The notes beneath the pieces are model-generated. The model saw nothing but the letters and a program-made list of their open reading frames with translations, had not been told where the DNA came from and searched no databases. Positions 43,300-50,527 of a DNA stretch of 50,527 nucleotides are shown piece after piece. Both the position numbers and the translations under genes were made by a program. The first letter of the stretch is position 1; each line of letters starts with the position of its first letter. Source of the DNA: Bradyrhizobium sp. CCBAU 51627 (GTDB lineage Bacteria; Pseudomonadota; Alphaproteobacteria; Rhizobiales; Xanthobacteraceae); assembly GCF_028128765.1 (NCBI RefSeq), contig NZ_LBJG01000001.1, positions 316 through 50,842 on the forward strand, given 5' to 3'.

Positions 43300-44541
43300 C
43301 TACTTCGCAAGCATCTGGGACACATTGACCGTAGCCCCCAGCCATCCGCGGTACCTATCTACAGCGGGCCCGCTGGTGAGCCTAAAGGTGAAGCGCGCCT
43401 GCGCTCCGCTGTCGTTAATCGCGCAAGCGATATTGCTTGCGCCATTTGCCGTCTCGACATGCCATTTGCATCCTGTGATGCGGTAGCCAGGCTCAGCAGG
43501 GAAATTTTCGGTATAGTCCGCCGAGTGCTCGGCAAACACGACCGGGTGATCGTCCTTGGTCTTGTCGACCGTATACGAGCGCTCGATCTGCTTCGGTTCG
43601 ACAAGCTGCGTTACCGGCACGTTCACGATAAGGCGGCGGTCTTCGGGCAGTATCGTGTGGATCGCCCCAGCCAGAATCTCGGGGATCTTCACGCCAGCGT
43701 TGGCTTGGGTCTGCACATGCGTGGAGTTCAGCTTGCTCCAGTTCTCAAACGAGATCGTCGTGTCAACCCATTTCGTCCAGCATACGGACGGCTGGGGAAT
43801 GGCGGCTATCATGTTGTAGAGTGGGCTTGCAGTAATCACGGTAGCGGGGATGATGAAGTTGACACCGGAAACCTGCGCCTCATTCCACTTGACGATGCCG
43901 CCAACGGCGATCCCGAGCAGAGCGCCGAACTCGTTGAATGCAGGTCCGCCGCTGTTACCGACATTCATAACCGTATCGGTTTGCCATCGGCCGCTCGGGC
44001 TCGTCTGGTTGCTGATCAGACCGCTCGAAATGCTCAGATCCAGATCGAGAGGATAGCCGAGCAGATAGAGCTGTGTCCCCATCGGAGCCTGCTGGTTGTC
44101 GTTGATCACGGGCATCGGGCAACGAGAGGCGCCGCCGCTATTGCCGGCGGGCTGCGCCAGCTCGAGAAGGGCCAGGTCTCTGGCATCGTCGCGATGAACC
44201 GCAGTGACCTTGATCGGATTCGCATTGCGCGACCCGAGTCGGGCATTGACGTCAAAACTCTTGTAGTTCTCCTCGCGTCCAATCACATGGCTGTTGGTCA
44301 GCACGAGGCTGTCGCCGATGAGCAGCCCGGAGCCGCCGCCGACTTCCTGCTTGTCGTTGTACATCACCCCAACATACTGGACGTGAACCGTCCTGACGTT
44401 GTAGCGCGCAGCAATCTGCACCGCCGCGCGATCGGCCTGCGCGGGCGCGCTCATGGATAGGAAGAGACCGAGTGTCAGGAGGGATAGAACGTCCTGACGG
44501 CGGCGATATCGAGTGGGCTGAGTTGTCCGTTTCCGTTCCAT
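43300..44541 (-). CDS. Secreted trypsin-like serine protease
   Basis: A 413-residue protein. A long signal (MERKRTTQPTRYRRRQDVLS then LLTLGLFLSMSAPAQA) leads to the chymotrypsin fold: GGGSGLLIGDSLVLTNSHVI with the catalytic His, DDARDLALLELAQ with Asp, and MNVGNSGGPAFNEFGALLGI with Ser. The last ~170 residues form a separate C-terminal domain with three Cys and no PDZ signature. The start overlaps the preceding metallopeptidase by 67 bases; no later start keeps the signal peptide. It probably acts in the periplasm or outside the cell. Confidence 0.85.
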   Translation of the reverse strand: MERKRTTQPTRYRRRQDVLSLLTLGLFLSMSAPAQADRAAVQIAARYNVRTVHVQYVGVMYNDKQEVGGGSGLLIGDSLVLTNSHVIGREENYKSFDVNARLGSRNANPIKVTAVHRDDARDLALLELAQPAGNSGGASRCPMPVINDNQQAPMGTQLYLLGYPLDLDLSISSGLISNQTSPSGRWQTDTVMNVGNSGGPAFNEFGALLGIAVGGIVKWNEAQVSGVNFIIPATVITASPLYNMIAAIPQPSVCWTKWVDTTISFENWSKLNSTHVQTQANAGVKIPEILAGAIHTILPEDRRLIVNVPVTQLVEPKQIERSYTVDKTKDDHPVVFAEHSADYTENFPAEPGYRITGCKWHVETANGASNIACAINDSGAQARFTFRLTSGPAVDRYRGWLGATVNVSQMLAK

Positions 44542-45149
44542 GCTGGATTACAATAGTTCATTATTGAATGGGGATCGTATTTGGTGACCTTATAATCTCC
44601 GACCGAGCCGGAAGCTTTTTCGTTGCGGCACTGCTCCGGCGCATCGTCGCGATTCTGTTCATGGGTGAAACCGAGCGCATGACCGAATTCGTGGACGGCG
44701 ACAGCGCGAATGCAGAATTCGCGCCGATCTCGGCAGCCTTTGCTCCAATGATTGAAGCTGAAATTGAGAGTCATGCCTGACGGCTTGCGGTCGAGATACT
44801 TGCCGACGACGTCGGTGTGAGCCCCCTCATCGGCGATCCGCACATGCACACCGGGTGCGCCGTCCGTGCAGGCTGGCCAGGTTTTCGAAAACCATACGCC
44901 ACCTTGCGCCGCGGTCTCCCAGGTCTCTGCAACCGCTTTTCGGACCAGTTCGGCATATTTTTGATCCTTCGCCTGCAGGTTTTCCCAGCAGACCGGAATC
45001 TCTTTGATTTCCCATTTCGAACCACGAATGACCGTGCCGTAAAGCTCCATCTCGGACACGCCCGACGGAAGCGCAGGCTGAGCATTTGCGCCCCAGCAGA
45101 ACACAAGCGCGACCATCAGAACGAGTCTGGGCGACCAGAAGCGAAACAT
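44475..45149 (-). CDS. Secreted matrixin-like zinc metallopeptidase
   Basis: A 224-residue protein with a signal peptide (RLVLMVALVFCWGANA). The metzincin zinc motif HEFGHALGFTHEQNR (HExxHxxGxxH) and Met-turn SIMNYCNPAW are complete, so it should be an active peptidase. Two Cys near the active site (GCRDRREFCIRAVAVHEFGH) may form a disulphide. It follows a lipoprotein gene by four bases and overlaps a trypsin-like protease, forming a secreted-protein operon. Confidence 0.88.
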   Translation of the reverse strand: MFRFWSPRLVLMVALVFCWGANAQPALPSGVSEMELYGTVIRGSKWEIKEIPVCWENLQAKDQKYAELVRKAVAETWETAAQGGVWFSKTWPACTDGAPGVHVRIADEGAHTDVVGKYLDRKPSGMTLNFSFNHWSKGCRDRREFCIRAVAVHEFGHALGFTHEQNRDDAPEQCRNEKASGSVGDYKVTKYDPHSIMNYCNPAWNGNGQLSPLDIAAVRTFYPS

Positions 45150-45153
45150 ATCT

Positions 45154-46233
45154 CTACTGTGTCGGGGTTGGGCTCGGCGGGAACACGGGCACCGGCGCCA
45201 CTATGAAACCATTCGTCCGAGGTCCGCCTCCCGTGCGGCGGCCGCCCGCTCCTGCCCCTCCCGGAAACTCCTGCGACTTCTCTCCTCCCGGCGAAGGCGC
45301 CGTGAAAATCGGATTGTCCTTTGATCCAAGCGGCGGCGTCTTCGGCGCATAACCGGCAGAGCCGGATTTGGCCCCATTAGCAAGGACCGCGTTCGGACCG
45401 TTGATGTAGATCCCGAGGTTACTGAACTGCTGGCCCGAGGCGGACGCATGGACCGCAGCAGGCGTCCAGCGCGACGAAGTGAGTGAGTATTTTGCCTCGA
45501 CCCCGCCGGTAACCTGAACTGAAAATGTATAGGTCATCTGCGCCGGCTCGGCGCTCTCCGATGGCATGGCCGGCGTGAGATTGTTGGCCGCGATCAGGAT
45601 CGCATTGTCCCGCAACCAGGCCGCCAGCGGCTTGGATGCATCGACAATGATGCGCTTATAGGCGGCCCGGTCCGGGTACTTGTTCTCGGCAAGTGCTTCG
45701 AGCTCGATTAGGTCCGCAGGCGTTCCTCGATAGCAGCCACGCTCATACGGTGCAGGACCCGGCGCTGCCGTTGTGTCGGAAGCCAGCTGGGCGTTCTGCT
45801 TCATCAGGAATGACCAGATCAGGTCATAAGTATCCTGGGCTGAGGCCGTTGGACCCACATGCGTGAGCTCGGTACTGGTCGCGCTCAGAACCCGTTTGTA
45901 GTCAAATGCGGTGCCGGATCCGAGCCCGCCAGTGTCGGTGACCTTCAACTCGAGGAAGAAGGTGCCGTACAGAAACGGATCGATGTCGAAATGAGCGTAC
46001 CTGTCGAACGCCTCTTCCGGCCTTGTTTTGTAGATCTTCAGGTATTCCTTCCGCCTTTCCCGTTCTATCTGATAGAAGGTCACGACCTCGCACCGGATCG
46101 ACTTGAGAAAGTAAGGCAACTCACCGGCCGTGATCACGCCCGTCTGCGGATCATGAATATGATAAAGGCTGGTGCACCCGCCCATAGCAAGGCAAACGCC
46201 AATTGAAGCCGCGGCGCGGCCGAATGTCCACAT
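45154..46233 (-). CDS. Lipoprotein of unknown function, first gene of the secreted-enzyme operon
   Basis: A 359-residue protein with a lipobox (ASIGVCLAMGGC) and mature N-terminus CTSLYHIHDPQTGVITAGEL. The middle is alpha/beta with CEVVTFYQIERERRKEYLKI and a later beta-rich segment; the C-terminal 60 residues are low complexity (Gly/Pro: GGAGAGGRRTGGGPR). No known family is recognised. As the first gene of a four-gene operon of exported enzymes it may anchor or chaperone them in the envelope. Confidence 0.7.
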   Translation of the reverse strand: MWTFGRAAASIGVCLAMGGCTSLYHIHDPQTGVITAGELPYFLKSIRCEVVTFYQIERERRKEYLKIYKTRPEEAFDRYAHFDIDPFLYGTFFLELKVTDTGGLGSGTAFDYKRVLSATSTELTHVGPTASAQDTYDLIWSFLMKQNAQLASDTTAAPGPAPYERGCYRGTPADLIELEALAENKYPDRAAYKRIIVDASKPLAAWLRDNAILIAANNLTPAMPSESAEPAQMTYTFSVQVTGGVEAKYSLTSSRWTPAAVHASASGQQFSNLGIYINGPNAVLANGAKSGSAGYAPKTPPLGSKDNPIFTAPSPGGEKSQEFPGGAGAGGRRTGGGPRTNGFIVAPVPVFPPSPTPTQ

Positions 46234-46329
46234 ATGAACGCCCCCCTCCGCGTTCGTTATGCACGCGCGGATCTCCCGCCCAGATTGAAAAACACCCCAC
46301 CCGGTTTAGTCAATAGCATCGTGAGGACA

Positions 46330-47856
46330 ATGCAGTTTTTCGTTGTCCACGCCATGTTTCGCGCAGATTTTCCTTACCGCGCTTTGCACTCCTCCCCGTC
46401 AGCGCGCTGGTCTCGGCCGCCCCTACGTCCCAAGACATGTGAGCAACAAACCGGAGCCGATTGCAAATTTCCCGGCACACGCCTATCGATAGAACATATT
46501 GCTGGTGTGATTTGGACGAAGATTTTGCCGGGGCCCGTGAACAGCCGAGCCGAAACGTCAGCGTTTGAAGCCTGGAAGAAGGAGGCGCGCGAGCTTGCTG
46601 GCCGCCAGGAGCTGATCACGCATGCCAGCCGCAATGAGCTCAGGAAAGCTCTGATCGAGCTCGACGCCTTGTTTCGGAGTGCGCCGGGAATCGTGCACAA
46701 GGCCTATCGAAATCTGACAGAAAGACGAATTGAGGGGGCGCGAGACAATTTCACCTCGTCGATAGGCGACGGCCATCTGTTGTGGTCACTGTCCGATGAG
46801 ACGCCTGAACTGGCCGCTTTGAAGATCGGCGGTCTCATACGGGAGATCGATCGCGCGCTTGCTGACCGTCGGTCTCAGTGGCCGATCAGTTCTGGTGAGT
46901 GGCACATTGAGCAGCTTGGATGCTGGTTCATTCCGCGGCAGGGCGCAAGCGCATTACGTCCGGCGCGAAGGCCGCAAGCCTACTCGAAGCGGGGCCTGCT
47001 CTTTCACCGGATCCTGCCCACTGTGATACAGGGCTATCCTGTCCACGTGGTGGATACTCGCACGTTGCATAGTACCGCATCGGACGCGAGCAAATGGAGG
47101 ATGGGGGCTTGCCTGTTCAAGGTACTCAAGCTCAAGCCGGAGTTTGCTTGCCTAGCCGGAGATAAGCGGTTCGTGATCGCCGGCATCGAGGCGCCGTCGG
47201 CAGAGGACGCCATTTCGGAGCAGATTGCTCAGGCGCTCAAGGAGAACTGCATCGCAATCGTGTGGCCGGAGCTAACCGTCTCGCCGGGGTTGCGCGAGAG
47301 CATCGTCAAACTCCTGCGAGACCGCGACGTTGCGGACGAGCTCGAAGCTCCTGAAATTCTGATTCCAGGAACCTGGCACGAGAGAAGCGAGAATGGGGTC
47401 GTGAACCGGGCGCGGATCTACGACGGCTACGGAGAGGAGCGCCTGACATACGACAAGATCGCCCCTTATGCCGATGACGATTGGGGTACGGAAGCCATTA
47501 CCGCAGGCGACCGGATATGCGTTCTTGCCACTGAAGGCGCATTGATCGGGGTCGCGATTTGCCTGGATTTCTGTGACGTGTGCGAGACCCCCTTCACCGA
47601 GCTCGATGTCGACGTCATGCTGGTCCCGTCCATGGGCAACGACCGCACGATGCAGGGCCATCAGATCACGGCCGCACAGGTCGAGGTGCGGTTCGGCACC
47701 CGGAGCTTCGTCGTGCAACACCCCACCCACACCGCCTTCAAGGACGACCGATTAGGTACCATTTTACCTCTTCTGAAGGCGCCGAACGCGGTTTCAGCCA
47801 AGGAACTCGCCCAAAAAACTGTTTGGGCTGCCTACAAATGGGGCCTTGACACCTAG
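46330..47856 (+). CDS. Nitrilase-superfamily-like protein with a large N-terminal extension
   Basis: The frame is open from 46234, but that leaves no space for the divergent promoter, so ATG 46330 (GAGG upstream) is preferred; GTG 46507 or 46537 are other options. The last ~250 residues fit the carbon-nitrogen hydrolase fold: CIAIVWPELTVSPG (Glu), ERLTYDKIAPYADDDWG (Lys) and LIGVAICLDFCDVCETPF (Cys) give the Glu-Lys-Cys triad. The N-terminal ~230 residues are helical (RNELRKALIELDALF) and of unknown kind. Nitrilase domains hydrolyse nitriles or amides and also occur in phage-defence proteins. The gene is followed by a winged-helix protein and a small protein. Confidence 0.7.
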   Translation: MQFFVVHAMFRADFPYRALHSSPSARWSRPPLRPKTCEQQTGADCKFPGTRLSIEHIAGVIWTKILPGPVNSRAETSAFEAWKKEARELAGRQELITHASRNELRKALIELDALFRSAPGIVHKAYRNLTERRIEGARDNFTSSIGDGHLLWSLSDETPELAALKIGGLIREIDRALADRRSQWPISSGEWHIEQLGCWFIPRQGASALRPARRPQAYSKRGLLFHRILPTVIQGYPVHVVDTRTLHSTASDASKWRMGACLFKVLKLKPEFACLAGDKRFVIAGIEAPSAEDAISEQIAQALKENCIAIVWPELTVSPGLRESIVKLLRDRDVADELEAPEILIPGTWHERSENGVVNRARIYDGYGEERLTYDKIAPYADDDWGTEAITAGDRICVLATEGALIGVAICLDFCDVCETPFTELDVDVMLVPSMGNDRTMQGHQITAAQVEVRFGTRSFVVQHPTHTAFKDDRLGTILPLLKAPNAVSAKELAQKTVWAAYKWGLDT

Positions 47857-47924
47857 ATTCCGGCACTAAAATCAGAGTAAAGCGTTGTAAAATGTTCTTA
47901 ACGGTTGTGATGTAGGACTGGCCC

Positions 47925-48893
47925 ATGCCGGACGTAGCGTTGGAAAAGATAGAGACGGGCGAGGCGACGGCCAGCGAGGCCCGGCGTGTCATTTCGGAGC
48001 TCCTCAAAGACGGAACCGAAAGGAGCCTCGAGCGCCTTTATGCAACATTGGGAGCGTTTGTTTGGAACGCGCTTGAAAGTCGCCGGCGTGATCCCGAGAT
48101 GCGGGAGTGGTTCGACATCCTGCGCCGGGTGAGTGCGACGCTCGGGCCAAAGAATGCTGCCTACGCAGAGCGTTTCAGGGCCTTCTTTGATCTTCTGCAG
48201 ATGTCGATAAACACCTCCAAGCTCGCACGTCCGAGCGAGGTCATGCATCGTCAGCACGTGGTGGCAATCCTTTGCTTGCTGCGCGACGCACCGTCGCATC
48301 AGATGGAGAAGACAGCGATCGCCAAGAAGTTAGAACTCAAGGACGCCAATCTGAGCCGGATTCTCCGGTTGATGACGAATGCGCGATTTGTGGAGCGAAC
48401 GACACAAGGAAGATTTGCTCACTTCGCTTTGACGCGCGACGGTTTGCTTGAGCTGGAAAACAGCGAAAAGCGTGAAGGCAAGAAGCGCAGCCAATTGCCC
48501 GCACAGCTGCAAGACAAATACCTGCTGGCTGGAGCCGCTCACCCTCACTATCTAGTAGAGGATACAGATGCGGTTCTTCGCTCTTATGATCTCGCGCTAC
48601 AGAGCTCTGCGCACGCCCCAAATACGGCTGGGCTGCTCAATGCGGGCGCTCTGGGCGTCCGTCGCGCTATGGAAGACTATCTGCTTCATTTTCACGGGCC
48701 AGCACCTGCAGCGCCAGGATACATGAAGGTGAGGACAAAGAATTCATACCAAAGTTTTTCCGTCACCGTCGTCCAGACAAAAAAGGCCGAAGCCCACGGC
48801 TCCTACACCATCGAGGCAGCAAGCAGTCCCAAGGCTGTCTCCCTCCCTGTAGTGGCGCTGCAGCTGCACGAAGAGGATGAACATGCCGAATGA
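47925..48893 (+). CDS. Winged-helix protein of unknown function
   Basis: A 322-residue cytoplasmic protein with AGGA before ATG 47925. The N-terminal half is helical (EWFDILRRVSATLGPKNAAY). Residues ~110-175 are a winged helix (HVVAILCLLRDAPSHQMEKT, AIAKKLELKDANLSRILRLM, FVERTTQGRFAHFALTRDGL) of MarR/ArsR-like type. The C-terminal part is unrecognised. It lies 68 bases after the nitrilase-like gene and overlaps the next gene, so the three form an operon. It may regulate the operon or sense a ligand. Confidence 0.7.
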   Translation: MPDVALEKIETGEATASEARRVISELLKDGTERSLERLYATLGAFVWNALESRRRDPEMREWFDILRRVSATLGPKNAAYAERFRAFFDLLQMSINTSKLARPSEVMHRQHVVAILCLLRDAPSHQMEKTAIAKKLELKDANLSRILRLMTNARFVERTTQGRFAHFALTRDGLLELENSEKREGKKRSQLPAQLQDKYLLAGAAHPHYLVEDTDAVLRSYDLALQSSAHAPNTAGLLNAGALGVRRAMEDYLLHFHGPAPAAPGYMKVRTKNSYQSFSVTVVQTKKAEAHGSYTIEAASSPKAVSLPVVALQLHEEDEHAE

Positions 48894-49326
48894 AGATCTC
48901 GATGCTTTGAAGCCGGATGAGGCGCAAAGCGATCCCGGTTCTGTCGTGCTGTATGGAAGCGCCCTGGTCGATCGACTGACATATATCTCGACAACCTACA
49001 GCTCGCTAGTCATGAGTATGGGCAAGGCTGCTCGTGACGATCGCGATGTCTTGGTCCCGCTGGTGGAGATGAAGTTCAAAGGACCGGCTGGCCAAGACGA
49101 CACTGTCTCCAAGACCTTCTTTTCGGAGCTGGTGCCCCTCGAAAATGTAGCATTCGTTCTCGAGGATATGTCCAACGATCTCACGACCATTTGCCGTCAC
49201 CTAAATGCGGTGAGTGCCGGACCGGTGAAGCCCGACTCTAAGCGGTTGGGAGAAACGAAAAGGCTTCTCAACGAAGCAAAGGGCAATATCGAAAAATGCC
49301 TCGCAGATTTGGAAGGAATTGGCTGA
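48883..49326 (+). CDS. Small protein ending the nitrilase-like operon
   Basis: A 147-residue soluble, mostly helical protein overlapping the winged-helix gene by 11 bases. GAGG six bases before ATG 48883 favours this start over 48877. Features are VDRLTYISTTYSSLVMSMGK, then FVLEDMSNDLTTICRHLNAV, and a charged helical tail. No family recognised; it looks like an interaction partner of the upstream proteins. Confidence 0.6.
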   Translation: MPNEDLDALKPDEAQSDPGSVVLYGSALVDRLTYISTTYSSLVMSMGKAARDDRDVLVPLVEMKFKGPAGQDDTVSKTFFSELVPLENVAFVLEDMSNDLTTICRHLNAVSAGPVKPDSKRLGETKRLLNEAKGNIEKCLADLEGIG

Positions 49327-49328
49327 GG

Positions 49329-49352
49329 GCCTAAAAACGTCAGGCTTTTTTT
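49329..49352 (+). terminator. Weak intrinsic terminator after the nitrilase-like operon
   Basis: A short stem GCCT/AGGC with a 9-base loop is followed by seven T, starting two bases after the last stop. The stem is only 4 bp, so efficiency is uncertain. Confidence 0.45.
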
Positions 49353-49487
49353 GAAGGTTCCTCGGCTTGCAAAAAGGTGGACGAAGTTTTCGCTTCCGGC
49401 GCGCTACCATCTCCGGCCTTGTGATGCCGCCTGTGATCCATCCCTTCCGGTTCAGCCTTCATCTCTGCGACAGCCAGCCTCGCTAAG

Positions 49488-50396
49488 CTATGCCGCTAGG
49501 TTAGCCAGCACGTCAGCTTTCTCCAGGCTGACTCTGAGCGCCTCGTCGGAGACGTGCGTGTATATTTCGGTGGTTGAGATGCTGGAATGTCCAAGCAATT
49601 TTTGAACGAAACGGATATCGACGCCGCGCTCGATCAATAGAGTAGCGGCCGTGTGTCGCAACATGTGCGGCGTAATCCGACGTCGGCCACTCGAAAATTC
49701 AGAATAGCGACGAAGAGCGAGGCGAACCGACTGGGGCCGCATCGGACGCTGAAGTCGATTCACGAAAATATGTGTACCTTTGCCCGACTGCTTCGTACGC
49801 GTGTCCAATAGCTGCAAAAGTTCCGAACGAAGCCCCGGATCAGAAATGTACACCTCTCGATCCCTTGCTCCCTTACCGCGAATCCTGATGCGCGTTCCCT
49901 CCGGAGCCACATCAGCAACAACTATCTGGCAGAGCTCACCTACTCTTATTCCAGTTGCGACCATCAGGCGCACTGCGACTGAAACCGACCGTGAGGATGA
50001 AGGCATCATTCCTCCGGCGCTCGCTAAGCCAGACAATACACTGCGAACCTCAGAACGCGAGAGACAGCGCGGCAAGCGCTTTCGCCGTGGAAGCTCTAGT
50101 CGCCAGCCACGGAAGGGGTCCGCAGCAGGCTCCAAGGCCGCCGTTCGACGAAAGAATGCGCGCAGGCAAGCGAAGCGCCGACGCGCAGTTGAAATCGAAA
50201 GTTTCCGCCGCTCCAACAGATCGAAAAGATAAGCTCCGAGATCCGCGCCAATTACCGAACCGACTGAACGATCAACACCCAAAAATCCGTGAAAATCGTT
50301 CAGATCCACGGCATAAGCCTGCAGGCTGTGCGGCGAAAGTTGTCGCTCAATCGCACAATACCGCAAGTACTCCGCAACAGCTGAGCTGATCAGCAT
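49488..50396 (-). CDS. Tyrosine recombinase/integrase
   Basis: A protein of about 302 residues (ATG 50396, CGGAG upstream; GTG 50417 is an alternative). The SAM-like N-terminal domain holds YLRYCAIERQLSPHSLQAYA. The catalytic domain has ATGIRVGELCQI (Arg), RGKGARDREVYI (Lys), HMLRHTAATLLIERG (HxxR), LLGHSSISTTEIYTHV (His and nucleophile Tyr). It is XerC/D-like and complete. It lies at the right side of the putative island, where an integrase is expected; it could also belong to a smaller transposon with its own ends. Confidence 0.85.
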   Translation of the reverse strand: MLISSAVAEYLRYCAIERQLSPHSLQAYAVDLNDFHGFLGVDRSVGSVIGADLGAYLFDLLERRKLSISTARRRFACLRAFFRRTAALEPAADPFRGWRLELPRRKRLPRCLSRSEVRSVLSGLASAGGMMPSSSRSVSVAVRLMVATGIRVGELCQIVVADVAPEGTRIRIRGKGARDREVYISDPGLRSELLQLLDTRTKQSGKGTHIFVNRLQRPMRPQSVRLALRRYSEFSSGRRRITPHMLRHTAATLLIERGVDIRFVQKLLGHSSISTTEIYTHVSDEALRVSLEKADVLANLAA

Positions 50397-50417
50397 GACA
50401 GCTACACTCCGATTCAC

Positions 50418-50527
50418 AAAAGCAGCTCGTCTCTATCGCAGTAGAAGCATGTTGGGGATGGGCTCAGCTTCATTAATGGTAAACACCATCACAATGTGCT
50501 GCCGGAGGGCACATAACTCGGAATTAT
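50418..50527. repeat. Region upstream of the recombinase with two adjacent inverted repeats
   Basis: ATGGT-AAAC-ACCAT (50476-50489) and ATGTGC…GCACAT with a 9-base spacer (50494-50514) lie between the recombinase start and the window edge. Such paired short palindromes resemble recombinase-binding or crossover sites at the ends of recombinase-carrying elements. The window ends before this can be judged. Confidence 0.4.

Overview
The window is GC-rich DNA from an alphaproteobacterium, most likely Bradyrhizobium or a close relative. The evidence is the abundance of PAS regulators, a DUF3551 protein, the typical small Cys-rich and secreted proteins of Rhizobiales, and a patatin/acetoacetate decarboxylase cluster. 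This assignment rests on gene content and protein style only; no search was run.

Left third (1-13.3 kb): two very large secreted repeat proteins lie on the minus strand. One is a DUF5801/RTX-type protein cut off by the left edge; the other is a complete 1585-residue cadherin-repeat protein with hemolysin-type calcium-binding ends. They alternate with small exported proteins of unknown role. A PAS-PAS-AraC regulator follows, and its 3' end overlaps a broken LuxR-type helix-turn-helix remnant.

Middle (13.3-33 kb): a sensory block holds a GGDEF/EAL protein, a globin-coupled chemoreceptor and a PAS-HTH regulator. Next comes an efflux operon in which a histidine-kinase-like protein, two lipoprotein adaptors and an RND pump all overlap by ATGA. 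It is divergent from a TetR repressor. A nearly identical candidate TetR operator also precedes a second operon of small membrane/exported proteins, a PepSY protein, a patatin phospholipase and an acetoacetate decarboxylase, followed by the remnant of a short-chain dehydrogenase. One repressor may therefore control both an exporter and a lipid/ketone-body operon.

Right part (33-50.5 kb): this looks like a genomic island. At 33044-33097 there is a displaced 3' part of tRNA-Lys(CTT) still followed by its terminator, the usual scar of integration at a tRNA gene. A 29-bp copy of the same tRNA end lies at 13341, and a tyrosine recombinase lies near the right edge. The island carries a mobile mystery A/B (HTH + Fic) pair, two tandem HEPN-like proteins (one frameshifted), a complete ubiquitin-like conjugation operon (Ubl, E2, JAB-E1 fusion, DUF6527), a divergent XRE-ImmA + PIN pair, four secreted proteins including a matrixin-like metallopeptidase, a trypsin-like protease and an alpha/beta hydrolase, and a three-gene nitrilase-like/winged-helix operon.

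The most interesting system is the ubiquitin-like operon with its divergent XRE-ImmA/PIN partner (37.2-41.4 kb). The only intergenic space between them holds a perfect 10-bp inverted repeat, each arm of which contains a TTGACA -35-like box, one facing each way. This suggests that the XRE-ImmA protein represses both sides and that the whole locus is one regulated defence or stress module. The nitrilase/wHTH/small-protein trio (46.3-49.3 kb) is the second candidate for an undescribed system.
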